This document shows positions 34,990-43,842 of a stretch of DNA of 64,000 nucleotides, in pieces. The notes under the pieces were generated by a model. It was not told the origin of the DNA, made no database searches, and was given only the letters and a program-made list of their open reading frames with translations. The stretch covers positions 707,501 through 771,500 of the forward strand of contig JAJOZX010000878.1 of assembly GCA_023014485.1 (NCBI GenBank), given 5' to 3'. The stretch is from Bathynomus jamesi (Eukaryota; Arthropoda; Malacostraca; Isopoda; Cirolanidae). The position numbers were made by a program, and so were the translations under genes. How positions within the stretch are numbered: position 1 is the stretch's first letter; every line of letters begins with the position of its first letter.

Positions 34990-36385
34990 TAGAGAAGATT
35001 GGCTACATAAATCCGCGTACGTGTCCCAACAATCTATACGAGTAAGAGGTTAAATTAGATGTAAGTAGCGATCTCTTGCCAATTTTAGTCATTCTCATTT
35101 CAGTATTCGTCCAAGAATGAGAAATTGCAAAGAAGGAATCTCAAAGCAAGCCATTCTTAAATTAATCCGCAGTCACATTCCCGTTGTATATAGGATTTCT
35201 CACTTTAAGCTATAGATTTTTCATGGAAACACCCCCGCCTCGGACTGCAAGTGCGTCACGATCTCCTTTATACTTCCAGTCCTAAATCAGAACACACTTT
35301 ATCCCAGAACTTAGAATTCTGACTTAAGAGCATCCCCACTTTCGGACCGCAAATGGGAATGAGAATAGTGCCTATAATGAGAAGTATTCACTTTTTTTAT
35401 TTTGTAGCTCCTCCAAGTGTTTCATGGTTGGTAAATTTGTACTATTTTATTATTAACTCATTACAAAGCAATGGCAGGATTTCCTGCCAACACGTACTAG
35501 TAGTAATAATTACAATATAATCACTTATTTCTGCGAAAAAAATTAGGCTGTAATGGGTTAACGTCGCTACAATCCAAATATATTTATATTTGAATTCTTC
35601 GTCCTATTTCGCACCTCTCATTCATCGCTGAAACCATTTGCAGATAAAACCGTTGAACGGTTTAAAAAAAAAAAAAAAAGCAAAATGGAATCCAAAAATA
35701 TTAAATGCCCTGATGAACTATTGTAGGTCCGGCATGGTTCAATCTCGAGATAAAAGACGTATTTTATATACAACAATGACGATATTCTCCCTTTTGCACG
35801 ATACATTTTAGAACAGCGAAAGTGATTTTCAATATTGCAGTCTAAGATTGAAACTTAATATCATCACTCGTGTATTATACAAAACTAAATTGAAAATTTC
35901 TAAAAAAAAAAAAAAAAAAAGAGATACAATAATTCATTAAATTTTCTATAATGAAAACAAAACATACTTTATATTTCCTCCTTATTACGTTATCCACCTA
36001 AAATTTAAACAGTTATCGGTACAAAATAAACTAAAAACTTAATAAATATATAATCGTGCCAGACCCTTTTCTAACATTATTGCATATTTAATACGTGAAA
36101 TGGAGAAATTTCATAAAAATATTTTCCCTGCAGTTAATACAAAGTAATATCAAATATACACAATACGAGTATCTCGTTCTATGTACAAACATTAGTTATA
36201 TTAAACGTAATAACTATAAAAATGTACATTATACAAGGTTAAAGTGTCAACACTGAGGTCATCTTGGAGGCAAGAGCTTACGTAATACAGCTTTTGTGTA
36301 ATGGCTAACATTGTAAGTGCAATTACACGAAGGTTATGCTACAACTATAAATATAATCAGATTAACAACAAACTCTTCACATTAC

Positions 36386-36423
<38 letters not shown>
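34990..36423. other. Unassigned AT-rich DNA
   Basis: About 1.4 kb with no recognised gene, repeat end or RNA. A-runs at about 35660 and 35905, and (AT)n at 36391-36422 next to M4. Confidence 0.5.
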
Positions 36424-36426
<3 letters not shown>

Positions 36427-36496
36427 GGTGGGCCGTAAGTTTCCATACATAGGAAAATTTAAACGTTTGTTTTTATGTTTCAGATACCCTAAGAAT

Positions 36497-37766
36497 ATGC
36501 GTTTGACGAAAGAGCAACGAATTGAAATCATACTGATGGCTGGGTCGGGAAGCAGTCGCATGGTTGCAATGAACTTTAACAGACAACATGGAACGAACAT
36601 CACACACGACACTGTGGCAAAACTTATTAACAAGTTTCAGAAAACTGGAAATGTTGCAGATCAACCGCGAAGTGGTCCAAGACGTACAGCCACCGATGAA
36701 GACACAACAGCTACGATACTTACAGCGCTTACACGGAGTCCCAGAAAAAGTACACGACGGTTGTCTGCAGAAAGTGGTGTCAGCAGATCGAGTATCAGGC
36801 GCATTTTGAAAGCAAACAAATGGCATCCATACAAATTGCATATGGCACAGCATTTGAGTGAAGACGACCCGGATAGACGGATGGAATTCTGTGAATGGGC
36901 ATTAACCAAAGTGAACGAGGATGCAAACTTTTCAACTAAGATCTTGTTTACTGATGAAGCAAATTTTTACGTCAATGGAGAGGTTAATCGGCAAAACATA
37001 CGTTATTGGAGTAATGCTAACCCTAACTGGCTGAGTCCGACGAAGATGCAAGGTGCCGGTAAAGTGATGGTGTGGGCCGGGATATGGGGTGACAGAATTA
37101 TTGGACCAATTTTTTTGTCAGTGGAAATCTTAATGCCGAAAGGTATCTTAACATGTTGCAAGAAGAGATTTTCCCATCCCTGCTAAACGAGGAAGGTAAC
37201 TTCCCAGTTTACTTCCAGCAAGATGGAGCTCCACCTCATTATGGTCTTCACGTGCGTCGGTATTTGGATCAGCAGTTTCCGGATGCTTGGATTGGTCGGC
37301 GTGGTCCTGTGGAGTGGCCTCCCAGATCCCCAGATCTCACCCCCCTTGATTTCTATCTTTGGGGGCACTTGAAGGCCATGGTGTATCAGGAAAAGATACG
37401 AGACATAAATCATCTAAAGGAACGTATCACCAACGCCATTACAAGCATAACGTCAACTGTGCTAATGCGTGTTCATCAACAGTGGGGAACACGTATTGAA
37501 ATGTGTTTTCAAAACAATGGCAACCAGAGCTGGGCATTTTCGGCATATTTTGCGGTACTGCGGTACTGCGGTACTACCAAACTACCAAACCGGTACGCGG
37601 AAATTTGAATGCGGCAGCGGTACTGCGGTACTTTCAGCGATCCTTTGCGGTACTGCGTTATGCGGTTCCGGTTTGCGGTTTGCGGTAGTACCGCAGTACC
37701 GCAGTACCGCAAAATATGCCGCAAATGCCCAGCTCTGATGGCAACCATGTAGAGCATATTATATAA
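36497..37766 (+). pseudogene. M4 transposase, nearly intact
   Basis: The ATG at 36497 gives MRLTKEQRIEIILMAGSG, a paired HTH (residues 1-115, with RSPRKSTRRLSAESGVSRSS), then the catalytic core: FTDEANF (first Asp, about 36950), VMVWAGIWGDRIIGP, QQDGAPPH (second Asp, about 37218), PRSPDLTPLDFYLWG (third Asp, about 37350). I count 41 residues between the last two Asp. One frameshift near 37120-37150 separates the halves. The MITE interrupts the last codons; without it the protein ends NNGNHVEHII at 37764-37766. Of the mariners here this is the best kept, and could be recently active. An N-terminal extension upstream of 36497 reads into the inverted repeat and is not real. Confidence 0.9.
37525..37737. 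mobile_element. hAT-type MITE in the M4 gene (213 bp)
   Basis: CAGAGCTGGGCATTTTCGGC at the left is inverted at the right (AAATGCCCAGCTCTG). ATGGCAAC is duplicated at 37517-37524 and 37738-37745, an 8-bp duplication as for hAT. The interior is made of GCGGTACT repeats in both orientations. No ORF of its own. Confidence 0.9.
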
Positions 37767-37852
37767 ATAAAAATGGTTGTCCATAAAAAAATGTTTATTT
37801 TTCCTATGTATGGAAACTTACGGCCCACCCTGTATATATATATATATATATA

Positions 37853-38204
37853 CAGGGTGTCCCATAAGTCCGGCATCATAGGAGAAATTCATATTTTTCT
37901 ATTTCTACAAAACATAATTCATATTTTTCTCTTTCTACAGGCCATAATGTCTGTGAGCAAGGAAGAACGAATCCAGATAATTCTACTCATAGGAAATCGG
38001 AGTCAAAGAGAGTGCAACAAGTCTGCTAACACAACTCTGTGTTATTGGCTCGCGGTCCGATTTCCTATGAGTAGAATTATCTGGATTCGTTCTTCCTTGC
38101 TCACAGACATTATGGCCTGTAGAAAGAGAAAAATATGAATTATGGTTTGTAGAAATAGAAAAATATGAATTTCTCCTATGATGCCGGACTTATGGGACAC
38201 CCTG
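37853..38204. mobile_element. F2, second copy of the F1-type palindrome (352 bp)
   Basis: Same ends and arms as F1 (CAGGGTGTCCCATAAGTCC; MSVSKEERIQIILLIGN read inward from both sides). Its shorter loop carries the same transposase codons as F1's loop but in reverse orientation, as expected for insertion in the opposite direction. TA on both sides. Confidence 0.88.
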
Positions 38205-38213
38205 TATATATAT

Positions 38214-40262
38214 ATGACGTTAGAGGAGAAGACGCTAGAAATTGTGGAAAAACATGTCCCAAAGATACAACAAAGAAGAAAGAGAAGCAGGTTCGAAAAG
38301 ACAAAAGAGGGCATTGTTCCGAAAGAGAAAAAGAGTGACTGCAAAATTAAGTAATTGTAAGATAACAACATCAGAAAAATATTAAATGATAAACTACAAA
38401 GTATCGATGTCGTCATACAGGAACAAATCGAGAAGCATACAGAAAAAGAAGATGACGCTATAGAAGCGATAAAGGCTAACTCAAAGTACTTCTATAATTT
38501 CGCAAAAAGAAAGTCGAAAAACCAAGCGACTATCGGACCTTTAAAAAATGAGAACAGGGATTTATCTGATGATCTAACAGAAGTATCTGAAATATTAAAA
38601 GCTCAGTATGAATCATCTTTTAGTATCCCAAAAACTGACAAATTGATATGCGATAGAAACGCGTTCTTTGAAGAAGAACCACAAGGGGAAAGTATAACGG
38701 ATTTCGACTTTACGACGGATGATATTACACAAGCCATAGGGAAACTAAAAACACACACAGCGGCAGGACCGGATAAATGGAATGCCACACTGATCAAAAA
38801 CTGCAAGAATGCAATCGCTGAGCCCCTATACTGGATATGGAGACGATCATTAGACACGGGAGAAATACCGGGCATCCTGAAGAGCGCGAACATAATCCCA
38901 ATATATAAAGGAGGAGATCGATCCGAGGCTAAAAACTATAGGCCAGTGTCGCTTACATCTCATCTCACTAAAATATTTGAAAGAATAGTTAGACAGAAAA
39001 TCTATGACTTTTTGGAAACTCAGAAAAAATTCAATGATAACCAACACGGGTTTCGATCAGGCAGATCATGCCTATCACAACTAATGGAACACTACAGTAC
39101 AACAACATTATTGATTCACTTGAAAGTAATGAAAACTATGATGTACTATACACAGACTTTGCTAAAGCGTTCGACTAGTGTGACCACGGAATCATAATAC
39201 ATAAACTGAAATATATGGGAATAACAGGAAAAGTAGGGAAATGGATATATAATTTCCTTAGTGAGCGGCGGCAAGTCGTTACAGTACAAGGAGTATCCTC
39301 ATCAGAATCAGAGGTCCTCAGCTCGGTACCACAAGGAACAGTATTAGCTCCACTACTCTTCATAATCATGCTAACTGACATAGATGAGGACGTTACCAGA
39401 GACAGCACAGTAACATCCTTTGCGGATGACACAAAGATCAGTAGAAAAATAAGAAACCCAGAAGACATAGGATCTCTACAAACCGACATAAACAAAATCT
39501 ACAAGTGGACTGAAGACAACAATATGAAGTTTAACACCGAGAAATTTCAGCTATTACGGTACGGAAAAAGAGAAGACCTAAAGTCCAAGGAATATTATAC
39601 CCCAAATGGACAGGAAATTCAGAGAAATTCCAGAGCAAAAGATTTAGGGGTTGTAATGACAGATGATGCGAAATTTGAAACACAAAATAAGATAGCAGTA
39701 AACAGAGCAGAGAGAATAACGGGTCAGATATTGAGAACCTTTAAAGGAAGGGATAGGAATGTAATGATTCCTCTACTGAAAACCCTGATAATACCCAAAT
39801 TGGAATACTGCTCGGTCCTAACATCCCCATATAAAAAAGAGGACATTAGACAGCTGGAGGGGATCCAAAGAAGCTTCACAGCCAAGATCAATGGGTGCAA
39901 AGAACTAAATTACTGGAAAAGGTTACGAGAACTAGATCTATATTCACTGGAAAGGAGAAGAGAGAGATACACCATTATTTACACTTGGAAAATAATGGAG
40001 AAACTAGTCCCTAATCTTACTCTGAACCCTATAACTCCCCAAACAAAGGTGGAAAGTAGAAGCGGTAGACTGTGTCGTATTCCCAAATTGAAGGCGAGAC
40101 AGGGAACATCCTTAACCCTGAAAGAAAATAGTTTTGTAGTGAGAGGACCAAACCTGTTTAATCAGTTGCCCAAAGACCTAAGAAACACGAAGGGAGTGGC
40201 AGTGGAAATCTTCAAAAGAAGACTATGCAGTGCATCTTGCTCCTGTAGAATCTTGCACTGAC
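38214..40262 (+). mobile_element. LINE a, 5'-truncated CR1-type LINE
   Basis: Begins at the linker after the endonuclease (GRNCGKTCPKDTTK-like reading in several frames) directly beside (AT)n. It contains the whole reverse transcriptase and C-terminal region and ends about 40262. Related copies: LINE b (46540), c (49866), e (53950) and d (58190). Confidence 0.82.
38500..40261 (+). pseudogene. LINE a reverse transcriptase (CR1/Jockey group), broken
   Basis: Would copy LINE RNA into target DNA. Blocks in order: AGPDKWNATLIKN (about 38765), IPIYKGGDRSEAKNYRPVSL (38898-38957), QHGFRSGRSCLSQL (about 39045), first Asp motif YTDFAKAFD (about 39147, followed by a stop at 39175), SVPQGTVLAPLLF (about 39324) and the SFADDTKI catalytic box (about 39417-39440). 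The thumb/C-terminal part runs on uninterrupted to 40261 (LGVVMTDDAKF, VIVRGPNLFNQLPKDLRNTK-like block). A frameshift near 39140-39190 breaks it; the 348-codon 3' half is otherwise open. The final SASCSCRILH differs from the other copies, so the 3' end may be chimeric. Confidence 0.82.
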
Positions 40263-40558
40263 ACTGATATAACTGGAGGAAGTGGAGGTGTCTGCAATAC
40301 ACACTAACACACTAAAGAAAATTGCCGGAAGACAACTGCGGATTTGGATGTTCTTTGGACAAGGCTAACACGGAGCATTGTTGCTTTCAGTGGTGATGAA
40401 CCACGTTCTGAAGCATCGTCACTACTTCGACCCCCGTATTTGCTTGACAATGATGCTGCGAGCTGCCCTACCCTAAAATAAGCGTATGGGCGGAATGATG
40501 GTCTATGTAAAAAGATGTTTAACTCTTCATACTTCCACTTAAGCTATGAATGCATCAT

Positions 40559-40620
<62 letters not shown>
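40262..40620. other. Unassigned DNA and (AT)n(AC)n microsatellite
   Basis: 40262-40555 follows LINE a and is not matched by the other LINE copies; no intact ORF. 40560-40620 is (AT)n then (AC)n, next to M5. Confidence 0.5.
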
Positions 40621-40624
<4 letters not shown>

Positions 40625-41181
40625 GTAATCTGTTTGGGTATGGATAAAATAAAAACGCTGTGAGAATCTACCGAGAAGTGATACAGCGCTCATCTGTTGT
40701 ACATGTGGTCATAAAATGTGAGAGTTTGTAAATAGGCTATGCCATCTGCTGCCAAACGTACGAGCGCCATCTGCTGTCAGACTTATGAGACATGCCATTT
40801 CCGAAGATGGCGGAGAATGCAGAACAATGTGCGAAGTGTGTAATTTGGTTTGTTAAGTTTGAGTGTGTGACAGCGGTACAGCGTGAGTTTCGCCGTGTGT
40901 ATGGTGTTCGAAAAGCTCCTAAATACGACTCCATAGTGCAGTTGTACCACACATTTGAAGAAACGGGGTCTATCACTAAACCACATGCAGGTGGTCGTAA
41001 GAATTAGGCTCTCGTTATGACCTCTGTCGTGTCCGGAAGGGGGGTTCATATTGAAGACTAATTAGGTTTTTCACAATCTACCATCTTTGTGGGCATTGTT
41101 TGCCAAATATTAAACTGTACAATGTTACTGTTTCCATTTCACATCAATTTTATTTTACCCATACCCAAACGGATCACCTGG
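40621..41181 (+). mobile_element. M5, internally deleted mariner-type remnant
   Basis: CAGGGTAATCTGTTTGGGTA at the left and TACCCAAACGGATCACCTGG at the right form the inverted ends. An ORF at 40792-41007 gives a 70-residue HTH part of a DUF4817-like transposase (QREFRRVYGVRKAPKYDSIV, ETGSITKPHAGG). The catalytic core is missing. Confidence 0.78.
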
Positions 41182-41204
41182 TGTATATACGAAACAAAAA
41201 TTCC

Positions 41205-41285
41205 CGCACTAGTATTCGAACATGGGACCTCCTGAGTAGGAGTCGCGAGCGATACTATCACGCTATGACAGGATGCTCATGCGTG
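41205..41285 (-). repeat. tRNA-like fragment
   Basis: On the minus strand an A-box-like CATAGCGTGATAGTATCGC is followed by a B-box-like GTTCGAATAC. Possibly a SINE head; no matching tail seen. Confidence 0.4.
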
Positions 41286-41768
41286 TTATTTCATATATAA
41301 ATATATATAATTACAGGGTGTCTCAGAAGTCGCGCACCATAGGCTTTATTCAGATTTACGAGTCGAAATGGTTTATAAGTGATGTTTAATTACAATATAT
41401 GTTCGATAATGTTCGAATAATAAAATTAATAGCTTTTTAATTAATTGTACATACTATCTTAAAATCAAGGTGGCGTAGTATCACAATACATTTTCTGTAT
41501 CTTGTATCGTATCGCGATACATTTTCTGTATCTTGTATCGTATCGCGATACATTTTTTATTATTTGTATCGTATCGAAAGATACGATACAAATAAGTGTC
41601 ACTAAGGCGATACTTTATCATAGACTCAGTCAGTGATCTTTCCCCAGAATGTCTGATGAATTGTTTGAGAAGTCACTGTTTGTAAAATTCAATAAAAATA
41701 GAAAGTAATTCAGTTGTTTCATAATATGTCATATATGATGTATTATATATATATAATATATATATATA

Positions 41769-41812
<44 letters not shown>

Positions 41813-41822
41813 CTTGGTTTAT

Positions 41823-41865
<43 letters not shown>

Positions 41866-41907
41866 TGTGTGTGTGGGAATGAACTCAGAATGGTTCCCTG
41901 AGTTTTT

Positions 41908-42306
41908 TATGATACACACAGACCGTGCATGGAACAAGGAACTCTTCTGGGATAATTAAATCCACTATAGTCCGAATAAGTAATGGTAAATGACAAATAC
42001 CATAGTTTTTCTTTCTTTTTTTCTTTTTCATGATGCAAGCCCGACGTGGGCAACGGGTCTCTCGCAAAGAGGTCCCATAAATATAGCTTCCCTCACCAGC
42101 TATCTACAAAGCAGACAGGATCCAGCTTTGGGACATGGATCTAGGGATCTAGGGACCTCTTTGCGAGAGACCCGTTGCCCACGTCGGGCTTGCATCATGA
42201 AAAGAAAAACTATGGTATTTGTCATTTACCATTACTTATTCGGACTATAGTGGATTTAATTATCCCAGAAGAGTTCCTTGTTCCATGCACGGTCTGTGTG
42301 TATCAT
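41908..42306. mobile_element. FB1, foldback element (about 400 bp)
   Basis: ATGATACACACAGACCGTGC at the left is inverted at the right end. Arms are about 165 bp (41908-42076 and 42147-42306). The arm interior, CCCGACGTGGGCAACGGGT, is also present in FB2. The spacer holds the repeated GGATCTAG unit. No ORF. Confidence 0.82.
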
Positions 42307-42333
42307 ATATATCTATATATATATATATATATA

Positions 42334-43237
42334 CAGGGCGTCCCAAAAAAATGTATACACACTTTAACAGCTGATAGCTCAATTGATGTTTATTTCTTTC
42401 CAAGTTAAACCCATTAGAATTAATAATGGCAGTCAGACTAAGCTTTGAACAAAGGAAATTCATTCTAAAATGCTACTGGAAGTGTGAAAACGCAGTTGAA
42501 GTGCAAAGACAGTTTAGGAGGAGAGTTTCAAACAGATCCACCAACGCGACTTACCATCACTCGAATTAGAGATAAGTTTGAAGCCGATGGAACTGTTCAG
42601 AATGTCCACAAGAAGCGTTCCGGAAGACCACGGACATCGACAAGCCCCACAAAGCAAGAAAGAGTACTGGAAACGTATCACCAAAGTCCAAGAAAATCTG
42701 TGCGGCAAGCGAGTCGTGAGGTAGGAATTTCAGAATCGTCTGTCCAACGCATTTTGAAGCGCTGTCAATGGAAAAGTTACATTCCAAGATTAGTCCATGC
42801 TATTAATGAAGATGATCCGGACCGAGAGTGAGTATTTCGAGTGGTACTTGGCACGATGTGGATGTGGATTGGACGAAGGGTTTCGTAGAATACCCTCCGC
42901 GTTCACCAGACCTCACACCACTAGACTTTTTTTTATGGGGATACTTAAAAGACAAAGTCTACGCTATAAAACCTGCAACAGTCGCTGAATTGAGAGCAGC
43001 CATTGAACGAGAATGCACACAAATACCAAACGAAATGTTTCGTGATGTTTGCGATTCCATTGCTTCGCTTTATCAGCAGTGCCTGGACCAGAACGGACGT
43101 CAGTTTGAAAACAGGCGTTGACAAAACAATTAAATAATGTCTGTAGATTCTATTACATTTTGAAAATGAAATGTATTTTAATAAACACTGCCTTTATAAG
43201 TATTTAAAGTGTGTATACATTTTTCTGGGACGCCCTG
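42334..43237 (+). mobile_element. MarC, internally deleted mariner-type element (904 bp)
   Basis: Same ends and same deletion junction as MarA, start codon at 42426. An extra base in the AGGAGGGAG region (about 42522) shifts the frame early, and a second small change is near 42825. TA borders, within AT repeats inside H3. Confidence 0.9.
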
Positions 43238-43295
<58 letters not shown>

Positions 43296-43410
43296 GTATC
43301 GCGATACATATATTATTCATATATCTAGTAGAGTAACGAGATACATTTTTGCCAATGTATCGAGTATCGCATCGCGTTACTTTTTTTGGCCCCGAAACAC
43401 CACCCTGCTT

Positions 43411-43505
43411 AAAATAATAAAATTGAATAAAGCTATATTAGCCAATGGTGCGCGACTTCTGAGACACCCATTGGCTAATATAGCTTTATTCAATTTAATT
43501 ATTTT
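43411..43505. repeat. Hairpin with a mariner tip as its loop
   Basis: A 36-bp arm ending TATTAGCCAAT (43411-43446) is repeated inverted at 43470-43505 with one or two mismatches. The 23-base loop (43447-43469, containing GCGCGACTTCTGAGACACCC) is the terminal sequence of M6 without its last bases and without a following TA. Confidence 0.85.
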
Positions 43506-43842
43506 AAGATAGCTTTTTGATTAACTGTACATATTATTAATTTTATTATTCGAACATTACACTGGTATGCATATGAAATTTTTTTGTCTGCTGTGAGGGT
43601 TTTTTCAACTCATATTATATAAATAATTCGACCATGCTGAATTTGAAAATGACATTGGTTTTCCTCAATCAGGTCAGGTTTTTTCTCTATTGGCCATTTA
43701 TTATAAGTCCAATTTTATCCCCAAATTTATTGATTTTTTAGCTTAACACTGTAGATACGAGTAATATTATAAGAACACTCGTGAAAATGAAAACATTGTG
43801 TGAATAAATACTTTTATTCATACAATGAATATGGAAAAAAGT

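Larger units (their letters stand above)
36424..37832 (+). mobile_element. M4, DD41D mariner-type transposon with MITE insertion
   Basis: Ends CAGGGTGGGCCGTAAGTTTC (36424) and the inverse ending at 37832, both bordered by TA within AT repeats. Encodes one transposase. A 213-bp hAT-type MITE lies in its last codons. Confidence 0.9.
41466..43407. mobile_element. H3, hAT-type insertion in M6
   Basis: Left tip CAAGGTGGCGTAGTATCAC, right tip ending GAAACACCACCCTG. CTTAAAAT is duplicated at 41458-41465 and 43408-43415 (8 bp, hAT-like). Subterminal DNA is full of GTATCGCGATAC motifs (41490-41600 and 43290-43375), including a 35-bp tandem repeat. No transposase; the bulk of its length is FB1 and MarC plus AT repeats. 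Confidence 0.82.
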
